NCBI RefSeq assembly: GCF_900113175.1
Contig: NZ_FOOK01000032.1
Location: 1-35,461 of the forward strand
DNA: 35,461 nucleotides
Direction: 5' to 3'
Source: Planifilum fulgidum
GTDB taxonomy: Bacteria; Bacillota; Bacilli; Thermoactinomycetales; DSM-44946
Under the pieces are notes generated by a model. That model searched no databases, was not told the DNA's origin, and saw only the letters and a list, made by a program, of their open reading frames with translations. Position 1 is the stretch's first letter, and each line of letters starts with the position of its first letter. Shown one piece after another: positions 1 to 7,740 of this stretch. Both the position numbers and the translations under genes were made by a program.

Positions 1-227
1 TAACGGGGGTGAAGCGATTTCATCCCTTCCTTATTAAACCGGTGAATCAACCGTCGAACGTGATCCTCGGATAGGTGATACAGTCGGGCGATGTTTGGGA
101 CGGTCATCTTTTGGGCGGATGCCAGAATAACCATTGCCCGCCGGACTTTCACCGGATGGGATCCTTTTCGAATGATATGTCTTAATTGATTGCCTTCCTT
201 GGTGGTCAAGTCACGAACGAAAATCAT
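1..227 (-). CDS. IS630-family transposase, N-terminal part (cut by window edge)
   Basis: The minus strand is open from an ATG at 227 to the left edge, giving the first 75 residues. They form the helix-turn-helix region typical of IS630/Tc1-mariner transposases: an arginine-rich segment (VKVRRAMVILASAQ), then NIARLYHLSEDHVRRLIHRF, then FNKEGMKSLHPR. In this family the N-terminus binds the element ends and a DDE catalytic domain follows; that domain lies outside the window, so activity cannot be judged. An AGGTGA ribosome binding site sits 5 bases before the ATG. The element runs into the exported-protein gene at 211-645, whose stop codon lies inside this reading frame. Confidence 0.85.
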   Translation of the reverse strand, partial: MIFVRDLTTKEGNQLRHIIRKGSHPVKVRRAMVILASAQKMTVPNIARLYHLSEDHVRRLIHRFNKEGMKSLHPR

Positions 228-645
228 TTCGATCACCTATGAATCCATTCGACCATGAGGTAACATTTTCCTTCGGAATTTCCCGATCTAAGTTAGTCGA
301 CGGGGCATTAGATTGGCCGCCGGAATTTCCGGACTTCGCCTGAGAGCCCTCCTGGGCGGGAGATTCGGGAAGATCCGGCTGTTCAATCGGAACGTTGCCT
401 TCAGTGGAATCTTCCTCTTCCGGTTCCGGCTGAGATCCTCCGGTCTGGTCCCCTCCGGAATTTTCACCATCCTCATTACCGGGGTTCTCTACGCCGGGCA
501 TCTCCTCCTCGTCCATCCCGCCATTGTCGCCTCCGGTGAAAATGCGAATAAAATCACTGAACGGATTGGCGGAAGCGACAGGCATCGCCACAAAAGTGGT
601 ACCGAAAAACACGATAAAGGCAGCAATGAGCGATTTCCTCATCAA
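211..645 (-). CDS. Small exported acidic, low-complexity protein, possibly truncated by the IS
   Basis: I do not recognise this 144-residue protein. It starts with a clear Sec signal peptide (MRKSLIAAFIVFFGTTFVAM, then PVASA before NPF), so it is probably exported with cleavage after ASA. The mature part is rich in Glu, Asp, Gly, Ser, Pro and Asn, has no cysteine, and looks disordered. The start is TTG at 645 or ATG at 642; an AAGGGGG site lies 11 bases before the TTG and 14 before the ATG. A good promoter lies upstream at 807-835. The stop codon at 211-213 falls inside the IS630 transposase gene, so the last residues may be read from the element and the native C-terminus may be lost. Confidence 0.6.
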   Translation of the reverse strand: MMRKSLIAAFIVFFGTTFVAMPVASANPFSDFIRIFTGGDNGGMDEEEMPGVENPGNEDGENSGGDQTGGSQPEPEEEDSTEGNVPIEQPDLPESPAQEGSQAKSGNSGGQSNAPSTNLDREIPKENVTSWSNGFIGDRNDFRS

Positions 646-806
646 TCGCTGAAAAACCCCCTTGTTTTATTCCCGTACGCAATTCCCGACCGACGATGAA
701 TCGCGGGGAACGATCCGGAGGAAGCGAACCCTTCGCCTGCCCAAAAACACCGAACCCCCCGGTGCGAACCGAGAAGTTCTTCCTCTGATGGTTTCTGCCT
801 ACCAGG
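646..806 (-). other. Untranslated leader of the small exported protein gene
   Basis: About 150 bases separate the predicted transcription start near 800 from the start codon at 645/642. I see local hairpin potential (for example GCGAA with TTCGC near 723-736) but no known riboswitch class and no convincing gene. Confidence 0.35.
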
Positions 807-835
807 AATATACTAATAGATTCGACAAACGTCAA
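807..835 (-). promoter_or_regulatory. Sigma-A type promoter for the small exported protein
   Basis: Read on the minus strand: TTGACG (830-835), a 17-base spacer, then TATATT (807-812). Both boxes are close to consensus and the spacing is ideal. Confidence 0.7.
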
Positions 836-945
836 CACTTTTTTCTTTTTTCTTAGACATTTTCTCCATAAACAGTAAGAGATTGCAACGCGCCCGGCGG
901 CGAATACGACTTACTTACGATATGACTACAACTTTCGGGCTAAAA

Positions 946-990
946 ATCCCAAAAAAAAACGAAAAACGGGAGGCTTAAGGAGCCCCCCGT
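946..990 (-). terminator. Rho-independent terminator of the TRAP operon
   Basis: On the minus strand a GC-rich hairpin (966-990, ACGGGGGGCT paired with AGCCTCCCGT, one G-U pair, TTAA-containing loop) is followed by TTTTTCG and a run of nine T. It lies about 40 bases after the permease stop codon. Confidence 0.85.
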
Positions 991-1028
991 CAGGCAACCG
1001 CGGTTTTGTTTTGCCGCTTCCAAGCGGA

Positions 1029-3125
1029 TCAGCTCGTTTTGGCCGATCTGCGCGCCTGCAGGAAGTAGATCAGGGCGAGAATCCCGATCCCGACCGCATC
1101 GGTGACCAGCCCCGGATAGATCAGGCTGATTCCGCCGACAAACAGGATGAGGCGTTCCAACAGGTTGCAATGGGTGCGGAAGTAACCGAGCATCGCGCCG
1201 CTGACTCCGAACATCCCGATCAAGGCGGTTGCCACCGCCAGGGGGACGTTCCACCAGGTGGCCCCCTCCAGCACCAACACCGGATTCAGCACAAAGATAT
1301 ACGGGATGAGGAAGGCGCCGACGGCGAGCTTGGTGGCCGTCACTCCCGCCCTGAAGGGGTTGGCGTTGGCAATTCCCGCCCCGGCGTAGGCGGCCAGCGC
1401 CACCGGCGGCGTGATGTCGGCCACGATTCCGAAGTAGAAGACGAACAGATGGACGGCGATCAGCGGAATCGTCGGATCCAATTTGATGATCGCCGGGGCC
1501 GCCATCGTCGCCATGATGACGTAGTTGGCCGTCGTGGGGACGCCCATCCCCAGGATGATGCAGGCGATCATGGTGAAGAACAACGTGAGGATCAAGATGC
1601 CCCCGGCCAGCTCAATGATCCCGCCGGCCACTTTCAATCCCAGGCCGGTCAGGGTGACCACGCCGACGATAATCCCCGCGGCGCCGCAAGCGGCGATCAC
1701 TCCGAGGGCCGTCCGGGTCCCCTCTTCCAACACGACGATCAAGTCCTTGAAGGTAAATTGGGAATGCCGGAATTGATGGATCAGGAAGGCGACAAAAAGC
1801 AGGCCCAACGCTCCCCAGGTGGCGGGAAGCGACGTCTTGCTGAAGACCAGGTACAGCAGTCCCAAAAGGGGCAGCAGAAGATACCAGCGCTCAACCAGCG
1901 TCTGCTTCAGGGACCCGCCTTCGAACAGACCGACCGTCACCGCCACCAGGATTGCGATCAGGGCGGCGGTAATGGGGGATTGCCCCATGACCAAAACGCC
2001 GATGATCGCAAGAAGCGGCAGCAGAAGATACCCCCTTTGCAACATCACTTCCTTGAGGCGGGGGATCTGGTCGGCGGGCAAGCCGAGGATGCCCACCCGT
2101 TTGGACTCCAGGTGCACGGCGATGAAAATGCCGGCGAAATAAAGCACCGCGGGAATCGTCGCCGCCAGGGCGATCTGTCCGTACTCCATCCCGATGAACT
2201 CGATCATCAGGAAAGCGGCCGCTCCCATGATCGGAGGCATCAGCTGCCCTCCGGTGGAGGCCGACGCTTCCACCGCCGCGGCAAATTCCGGCCGATAACC
2301 GGTCTTTTTCATCAGCGGAATGGTGAAACTGCCGGAACCGACGGTGTTGGCGACGGAGCTTCCGGTGACCATCCCCTGAAAGGCGCTGGCCACCACGGCC
2401 GCTTTGGCCGGCCCCCCCACCATCCTCCCGGTGATGGCAAAGGCCAGATCGTTGAAAAACTGGCTGATCCCCGTGTGGCGCAGCACGACGCCGAAAAAGA
2501 GGAACAGGTAAATAAACGTGGAGGAAATGGCGATGGGAATACCCAGAATCCCCTCCGTCCCCAGGAACATGAAGGTGCTGATCCGTTCCAGGCTGAAGCC
2601 CTGATGTTGGGCGAACCCGGGGATATAAGGCCCGAAATAGGCATAAAGCAAGGCGAGGGACGCCACGATCACCAAGGGAAGTCCCACAACCCTCCGGGCG
2701 GCCTCCAGGGTGAGCAACACCCCGATGACGGAAACGGCGATATCCAGATCGGTGTAGAGAAACCGGTTCACCAATTCATCGTAAAAGATCACGTGATAAA
2801 CCCCGGTGCCCAAGGCGAGCAGGGCAAGCAGAATGTCCAGGACGGACACTTTGCTGTCCGTCTTCCCTTTTTTCCAGGGATAAAGCAAAAAGATGATTGC
2901 CAACGCCACGGTCAAGTGCGGCGCCCGCTGCAGCTGGGAGGGCAAGGTGCCGAAAAAGGCCGTGTACAGCTGAAACAGGGCGAGCCCGACTGCCAGCGCG
3001 GTGACAACCCATTTGATTTTCCCCAGATTTTTTCGAAAAGCATGTTCCCGGTCGTATTTCTCCAAAACGCGTTCCACGTTTTGGCCGTTGGCGGGTTCCG
3101 TCACTTTTGCGGCTTGTTTCGCCAC
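1029..3125 (-). CDS. TRAP transporter fused permease (4TM/12TM, DctQ-DctM fusion)
   Basis: This 698-residue integral membrane protein belongs to the TAXI-type TRAP permeases, in which the small DctQ-like four-helix subunit and the large DctM-like subunit are one chain. TRAP systems take up organic acids or similar solutes using an ion gradient and a periplasmic or lipid-anchored binding protein. Residues about 30-150 form the small-subunit part; the rest is the long hydrophobic DctM region with the family stretches GMVTGSSVANTVGSGSFTIP, EASASTGGQLMPPIMGAAAF and ILGMGVPTTANYVI. The start is GTG at 3125, with GAGGAGGTG five bases upstream. The gene overlaps the end of the DUF1850 gene by 25 bases, so the two are probably translationally coupled. 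Substrate unknown. Confidence 0.93.
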   Translation of the reverse strand: MAKQAAKVTEPANGQNVERVLEKYDREHAFRKNLGKIKWVVTALAVGLALFQLYTAFFGTLPSQLQRAPHLTVALAIIFLLYPWKKGKTDSKVSVLDILLALLALGTGVYHVIFYDELVNRFLYTDLDIAVSVIGVLLTLEAARRVVGLPLVIVASLALLYAYFGPYIPGFAQHQGFSLERISTFMFLGTEGILGIPIAISSTFIYLFLFFGVVLRHTGISQFFNDLAFAITGRMVGGPAKAAVVASAFQGMVTGSSVANTVGSGSFTIPLMKKTGYRPEFAAAVEASASTGGQLMPPIMGAAAFLMIEFIGMEYGQIALAATIPAVLYFAGIFIAVHLESKRVGILGLPADQIPRLKEVMLQRGYLLLPLLAIIGVLVMGQSPITAALIAILVAVTVGLFEGGSLKQTLVERWYLLLPLLGLLYLVFSKTSLPATWGALGLLFVAFLIHQFRHSQFTFKDLIVVLEEGTRTALGVIAACGAAGIIVGVVTLTGLGLKVAGGIIELAGGILILTLFFTMIACIILGMGVPTTANYVIMATMAAPAIIKLDPTIPLIAVHLFVFYFGIVADITPPVALAAYAGAGIANANPFRAGVTATKLAVGAFLIPYIFVLNPVLVLEGATWWNVPLAVATALIGMFGVSGAMLGYFRTHCNLLERLILFVGGISLIYPGLVTDAVGIGILALIYFLQARRSAKTS

Positions 3126-3670
3126 GGTAACACCTCCTCAACCACTGATATCAAGGAGTCTGCCCGGATTTGAACATAGGTTCCACCCCCCGCAAGCCGC
3201 GCCAGGTCGGCGACGGTGCCGTCGTCGAAATGCAGGCGATGTCGGGCGATCACTTGGCCCACCCGCAGATCCAGTGACGGATAGACGGTCTCATCATAGC
3301 GAACCACATATTTCCCGTCCCGGACGAGAAACTCCGTCAATCCGTCTCCGTCCTTCTCCGGCCGGACCGGCAGATTGGCTCCGAAGCGATCAAACTCCAT
3401 CTCCACGATGGCGATCCGACGATCCTCCGTCACCCGGAATGTTTCCCGGACGGGGCGTTTGGTGATGGAGTGGGTGTGGACCATGGAAAAGGTTTCCCCG
3501 ACGCGAATCAAACGTCGGAAAACAACCCGCTCCCGCTCCATATCGACAACTTTCAACACCGCCCAGCCGGAGGAAAACCAAGCGAAAAGGAAGCCCATCA
3601 GGAGAAGAAGGAGGCCGAGGGCGGCCCCCTTCTTCCAACCGAGACGGGGTTTCAATCCGCGCTTTTTCAT
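3101..3670 (-). CDS. DUF1850 family membrane-anchored protein of the TRAP operon
   Basis: This protein of 189 residues has a basic N-terminus (MKKRGLKPRLGWKKG), one membrane helix (about residues 15-32), and an extracytoplasmic domain with the DUF1850 pattern (FSMVHTHSITKRPVRETFRV, then GANLPV and GDGLTEFLVRDGKY). DUF1850 genes are commonly found between the binding protein and permease genes of TAXI-TRAP operons; their function is not established. The frame stays open upstream to 3724, but the ATG at 3670 is preferred: it has a GGAG site, lies seven bases after the binding-protein stop, and gives a normal membrane anchor. The 3' end overlaps the permease start. Confidence 0.8.
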   Translation of the reverse strand: MKKRGLKPRLGWKKGAALGLLLLLMGFLFAWFSSGWAVLKVVDMERERVVFRRLIRVGETFSMVHTHSITKRPVRETFRVTEDRRIAIVEMEFDRFGANLPVRPEKDGDGLTEFLVRDGKYVVRYDETVYPSLDLRVGQVIARHRLHFDDGTVADLARLAGGGTYVQIRADSLISVVEEVLPWRNKPQK

Positions 3671-3677
3671 TCGCGTA

Positions 3678-4664
3678 TTACTCCGGCAGCGGAATACCCT
3701 TTTCTTCAAAGTATTTCTTCGCACCGGGATGAATCGGCGTGGTCACACCCTCCAGCGCTTTCTCCAGGTCGATCTGGCTGCCTGCCTGGTGGGCGCTGGC
3801 GATATCATCCTTTTTCTCGTACATGATCTTGGTCAGATTGTAGACGAGATCTTCGCTCAGTTCGTTGTTGGCGTACATGACGGCCTTCAGGGTCGCCGTC
3901 TGGACATCTTCATCCTGTCCCTTGTAGGTGCCGCCCTTGACCGTCAGGGGCTGATAGAAGGGGTATTTTTCCTGCAACTTTTTCATCGCCTTGTCGTCCA
4001 CTTCGAGCAGGCGAACTTCCTTGGCGGTCGTGATGTCTTCGATGTTGGACGCAGGCAGGCTCAACAGTCCGAAGATCGCATCGACCTGGCCGTCCTTCAG
4101 CTTGGTGGCGGCATCGCCGAAGCTGTCGTAGAAAGGCTGGATATCGTCAAAGGTGAGTCCATACGCTTCAAGAATGTGTTTCGTGGTGTTGACCGTTCCG
4201 CTGCCCTGGGGACCCACGGCGACCCGCTTCCCTTTGAGGTCCGAAATGGTTTTAATACCGCTGTCCTTGGCCGCCACGGCCTGCACCACTTCCGGGTAAA
4301 CGACGCCCATCGCCCCGAAATTGGTCACCTTCTGGCCTTTGAAATCGGCCCGGCCGTTGTAGGCATCGTCGGCGTTCATGTTGACCACCATCGCCAGGTC
4401 GGCTTCCCCCTTGGCGAGAAGGGCCAGGTTTTCAACGGAAGCGCCCGTGGCCTGAGCCGTGACGTTCACACCTTCCACATTTTTATTCCAAACGTTGGCA
4501 ATGGCACCGCCCAACGGATAATACGTGCCGCCGGTACTTCCCGTCGCCAAAGAAAGATCCTGGCTGCCTCCACCCTCATTGCCACCGGATCCGCTTTGGC
4601 CGCAGGCTGCCAAAAAGACCGATGTGATGAGAACGAGAGTGAGTAGTACGGACCACTTTTTCAC
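3678..4664 (-). CDS. TAXI family TRAP transporter solute-binding lipoprotein
   Basis: The product of 328 residues is the extracytoplasmic substrate receptor of the TRAP system. It starts with a lipoprotein signal (basic VKKW, hydrophobic stretch, lipobox LAAC with Cys21), then a Gly/Ser linker. Family hallmarks follow: LATGSTGGTYYPLGGAIANV, then TAQATGASVENL, LAMVVNMNADDAYNG, KGKRVAVGPQGSGT and the C-terminal HPGAKKYFEEKG. The GTG at 4664 is chosen because AAAGGGGG lies eight bases upstream and the signal peptide begins there, although the frame is open to 4742. It is the first gene of the operon with the DUF1850 and fused permease genes. The bound solute cannot be told from sequence. Confidence 0.93.
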   Translation of the reverse strand: MKKWSVLLTLVLITSVFLAACGQSGSGGNEGGGSQDLSLATGSTGGTYYPLGGAIANVWNKNVEGVNVTAQATGASVENLALLAKGEADLAMVVNMNADDAYNGRADFKGQKVTNFGAMGVVYPEVVQAVAAKDSGIKTISDLKGKRVAVGPQGSGTVNTTKHILEAYGLTFDDIQPFYDSFGDAATKLKDGQVDAIFGLLSLPASNIEDITTAKEVRLLEVDDKAMKKLQEKYPFYQPLTVKGGTYKGQDEDVQTATLKAVMYANNELSEDLVYNLTKIMYEKKDDIASAHQAGSQIDLEKALEGVTTPIHPGAKKYFEEKGIPLPE

Positions 4665-4709
4665 CTGTATGACCCCCTTTGTTATCGTGCAGACGCAAAC
4701 AGCACACTT

Positions 4710-4742
4710 ATTATACAATAAACTTTCAGCATAATTGTACAA
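4710..4742 (-). promoter_or_regulatory. Possible promoter of the TRAP operon
   Basis: On the minus strand a perfect TATAAT (4710-4715) lies 46 bases before the GTG start. The best -35 (TTGTAC at 4737-4742) is 21 bases away, which is longer than usual, so the -35 assignment is uncertain. Confidence 0.45.
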
Positions 4743-4783
4743 TATGAATGATTTTCATGTAAATGGAATCGGTTTCTTATGTC

Positions 4784-5082
4784 TTAATATTCCGCATTAT
4801 GGGCATGAAGAACCGCCGTGAAAAAACCCGTTTGATTCCCTTCGATTCCGGTTATATAACATACCGTACCTGTCGCCCTATTATTCAAAACCAAAGTCCG
4901 ATGCAGCACCTTTTGCGCCATACATAACCGATTGAGATTGTCCATTTCCCTCCACTCGATCACCGGGGCGTCCGCTCCGTCCCCCATGCAGGATACTCGC
5001 GCTCCTTCTTCCCGGAGATCTGCCAGGAAACCTCGACTTGACGCAGGAATAACTCTTGAAAAATCTCCTTTAAACCGCCCAT
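4784..5082 (-). pseudogene. Small unknown gene with an apparent frameshift
   Basis: I do not recognise this gene. An ATG at 5082 with a strong site (GAGGGG, five bases upstream) opens a 40-codon frame beginning MGGLKEIFQELFLRQVEVSW that stops at 4960. A second overlapping frame carries the more protein-like continuation (GFLADLREEGARVSCMGDGA, then IEWREMDNLNRLCMAQKVLH) to a TAA at 4784. Joining the two near 5030-5040 would give one protein of about 98 residues. The choices are a decayed gene, a sequencing error, or two tiny genes, the second starting at a GTG overlapping the first stop (CGGTGATC). It lies upstream of the TRAP operon and divergent from asnO. Confidence 0.4.
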
Positions 5083-5159
5083 GCTTTCCCCTCTTTTTCT
5101 CAAGCTTCCCCAATCGGTTCCCAAATATTCTTCTTCAGTGAGGAGTGATGTGAAGACTC

Positions 5160-6926
5160 ATGTGCGGCATTTGCGGAATTATCGATCTGGACGACAACCG
5201 GATCCAACAAAATCAATTGCGCTCAATGCTTCCCCCCTTGGAGCGGCGCGGTCCCGACGACGAGGGCTGGCTGGTACAACCGGGCGTGGCCCTGGGCCAT
5301 CGCCGCCTCAGCATCATCGACTTGACGGAAAAGGGACGGCAACCGATGGTGGACGAAGAGCTGGGACTTACCGTCGTGTGCAACGGGGAGATTTACAACT
5401 TTCGCGAATTGAAGCGGGAGCTTACGACCATGGGATACCGGTTTTTCTCCTCCAGCGACACGGAGGTTCTCCTGAAGGCCTACCACGCCTGGGGAGACAC
5501 CTTCGTCACCCGCCTCAAGGGAATGTTCGCCTTCTGCCTCTACGACGCCAAGCGAAGACGGTGTATCCTGGGACGCGACCGCTTGGGAATCAAGCCCCTC
5601 TATTACGTGGATGAGGGCAGCACCTTCTATTTCGCTTCCAACATCCAGGCCCTGATGCGGGCGGACGCCGTCCGTCCCCGGCTTTCAAAGCGGGCGCTCC
5701 ACCACTACCTCACCTTTCACGGCGTCATCCCGGCACCCCTGACCATCTTCGAGAACGTTCAAAAACTGGAACCGGCCACCCTACTGGTCATCGAATCAAA
5801 CGGACGGAAAAGCAAGCAAACCTACTGGAAGCTGAATTTCGACGAAAAATGGAACCTGAGCGAAGAGGAGTGGATCGAACGACTCCTTCACACCCTCGAA
5901 ACCAGTGTCAAGCGGCGGATGGTGAGCGACGTTCGCGTCGGCGCGCTGTTGAGCGGCGGAGTGGACTCCAGTCTGATCGTCGCCTTGATGGCGCGGATGG
6001 AACCCGAGTCCCTCCGGACCTATTCCATCGGCTTTGAGGATGTAGCCGGAGAAGAGGGTAACGAGTTCCGTTACAGCGATCAGGTCGCCGAGATGTTCGG
6101 CACGCAACACCGCAAGTATTTCATCGATTCCAGACAGCTCCTTCCCCACCTGCAGGATTGCATCCGGAACATGTCCGAACCGATGACGAGCCACGACGCC
6201 GTCGGATTTTATCTCCTGTCCCGGGAGGTGAGCCGGGAGACAAAGGTGGTGCTGAGCGGCCAGGGCGCCGATGAAGTGTTTGCGGGATACCACTGGTATC
6301 CCCGGGTGAACGACGGAACCGGCCGCCCGTCGGACCGGTATGAAAAAGCCTTTTTCGACCGGGACCACCTGGAAATCCTGGAGGCGCTGGAGCCGGAATA
6401 TCACGGGGACGACTGGTCCAAACAATTCGTCCGCGACCACTTCGGCATGCCCGGAGCCTCCCATCCCGTCGACCGGGCTCTCCGGCTCGACATCACCGTG
6501 ATGCTGGTGGACGATCCCCTCAAGCGGGTGGACAACATGACCATGAGCTGGGGGTTGGAGGCCCGGGTGCCCTTCCTGGATCACGAACTGGTGGAGCTGG
6601 CGGCCGCCATGCCGCCGGAAATCAAGCTGTCCGGAGGAGGAAAGGGGATCCTGAAGAAAGCGGCGGAACGCCTGCTCCCCCGCCGGATCATTTACCGGAA
6701 AAAGGGCTACTTCCCCGTCCCCGCCCTTAAGTACCTGCGTGGGGAGTACCTGGAATTCGCCCGGGATATTCTCCTGTCCGACCGGGCGCGCAGCCGAGGT
6801 TTGTTCCGACCGGCATACGTGGAAAAACTGCTGGCCGCCCCGGAAGAGCACATTACCGTGCTGGGAGGCAGCAAACTGTCGCAGCTAGCCCTGTTGGAAT
6901 TCTGGCTGGAGGAAATGGGGTGTTGA
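5160..6926 (+). CDS. asnO: N-acetylglutaminylglutamine amidotransferase (asparagine synthase-like)
   Basis: This 588-residue class II glutamine amidotransferase probably makes the terminal amide of the osmolyte N-acetylglutaminylglutamine amide (NAGGN). The start is fixed by the catalytic Cys2 (MCGICGIIDL), exposed after Met removal. Residues 2 to about 200 form the glutaminase domain; the synthetase domain follows, with the ATP pyrophosphatase motif SGGVDSS at 265-271. The stretches EGNEFRYSDQVAEMFGT, MSEPMTSHDAVGFYLLS and SGQGADEVFAGYHWYP match the NAGGN-type (TIGR03104) branch, not housekeeping AsnB. GAGGAG lies 14 bases before the ATG, rather far. The next gene starts two bases after the stop and completes the pathway. 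Confidence 0.9.
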   Translation: MCGICGIIDLDDNRIQQNQLRSMLPPLERRGPDDEGWLVQPGVALGHRRLSIIDLTEKGRQPMVDEELGLTVVCNGEIYNFRELKRELTTMGYRFFSSSDTEVLLKAYHAWGDTFVTRLKGMFAFCLYDAKRRRCILGRDRLGIKPLYYVDEGSTFYFASNIQALMRADAVRPRLSKRALHHYLTFHGVIPAPLTIFENVQKLEPATLLVIESNGRKSKQTYWKLNFDEKWNLSEEEWIERLLHTLETSVKRRMVSDVRVGALLSGGVDSSLIVALMARMEPESLRTYSIGFEDVAGEEGNEFRYSDQVAEMFGTQHRKYFIDSRQLLPHLQDCIRNMSEPMTSHDAVGFYLLSREVSRETKVVLSGQGADEVFAGYHWYPRVNDGTGRPSDRYEKAFFDRDHLEILEALEPEYHGDDWSKQFVRDHFGMPGASHPVDRALRLDITVMLVDDPLKRVDNMTMSWGLEARVPFLDHELVELAAAMPPEIKLSGGGKGILKKAAERLLPRRIIYRKKGYFPVPALKYLRGEYLEFARDILLSDRARSRGLFRPAYVEKLLAAPEEHITVLGGSKLSQLALLEFWLEEMGC

Positions 6927-6927
6927 C

Positions 6928-7740
6928 ATGACTCAGCGCACGTTGGTCCGACACTTGAGGCGCTCCATCTCCACAATGCCCCCGTCCGGATGGGTCGAGG
7001 AGCCGCCGCCAGTCAAAACACGGGGAATCAAGCGCAATACCGCCCTTTTCTGCGGATGGGGAAGGCTGATTTTCGGACAAACCTTCTCCGACCACAACCG
7101 GATTATCGACATCTTTTCCTCGGAACCTGCGGGAAAGCGGGATTTGGCCATCTACGTCAAAAACCATCACGTGTTGCTGGCCAAAGCCCCCAACCTGCTG
7201 TTTGTTGACCCCTCCCACACCTACCGCCTGTGGCTGCACCATTACCGGATGCCGCGGAAACGATCTTCCCATTTCCACATCCGTCTGCTGAAGGGGAAAG
7301 AGGACGCAGAGCAGGTGAACACCATCTACCGGAAATGCGGCCTGATCGAAAGCCCCGTCTCCACCATCGTGGAAAATCAAAAAACCCACACCTTCAGCTA
7401 TTTTGTCGCCGAGGATTCCACCGACGGGCGGATCATCGGCACGATTACGGGAATCGACCACAAGGAGGCCTTCAACGATCCGGAAAACGGGGCCAGCTTT
7501 TGGTGCCTGGCGGTGGACCCGGACCGACGGGCCCGAGGGGTCGGCCGCGCCCTCGTCCGTTGCGTGGCGGAACATTACCTGGCCAAAGGGCGGGAATACC
7601 TGGACCTGTCCGTTCTCCACGACAACCACAGGGCTATCCGGCTGTACCGCTCCCTCGGCTTCCGCCGGGTGCCCGTCTTCGTGGTCAAGCGAAAAAACGA
7701 AATCAACCGGATCTATTACACGGGAGGACCCAAACCGTGA
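6928..7740 (+). CDS. ngg: GNAT acetyltransferase half of N-acetylglutaminylglutamine synthetase
   Basis: This 270-residue protein matches the N-terminal half of Ngg (TIGR03103), which acetylates glutamine and joins it to a second glutamine. Residues about 40-110 carry the family-specific lead (CGWGRLIFGQTFSDHN, LLFVDPSHTYRLWLHHY). Residues about 115-260 form the GNAT domain, with FWCLAVDPDRRARGVGRALV including the acetyl-CoA loop RARGVG, then DLSVLHDNHRAIRLYRSLGF. In described proteobacterial homologues this domain is fused to an ATP-grasp domain; here the chain stops at TGA 7738-7740 and the ATP-grasp part is a separate overlapping gene. A GGGGTG site at the end of asnO serves the ATG at 6928, so expression should be coupled. 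Confidence 0.85.
   Translation: MTQRTLVRHLRRSISTMPPSGWVEEPPPVKTRGIKRNTALFCGWGRLIFGQTFSDHNRIIDIFSSEPAGKRDLAIYVKNHHVLLAKAPNLLFVDPSHTYRLWLHHYRMPRKRSSHFHIRLLKGKEDAEQVNTIYRKCGLIESPVSTIVENQKTHTFSYFVAEDSTDGRIIGTITGIDHKEAFNDPENGASFWCLAVDPDRRARGVGRALVRCVAEHYLAKGREYLDLSVLHDNHRAIRLYRSLGFRRVPVFVVKRKNEINRIYYTGGPKP

Noticed and set aside
554-838. Minus-strand 94-codon frame upstream of the exported protein
   Set aside because: It starts at the promoter itself, has no ribosome binding site, and overlaps the supported gene in another frame.
1011-3173. A 720-codon open frame on the plus strand opposite the TRAP permease
   Set aside because: It is antisense to a well-supported permease; its product is extremely rich in Gln, Gly, Asp, His and Arg, the usual mirror of a hydrophobic GC-rich gene.
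7230-7736. N-terminal extension of the ATP-grasp protein over the GNAT gene
   Set aside because: The extension has no family similarity and overlaps a real gene in another frame; GTG 7737 has a proper ribosome binding site and family start.
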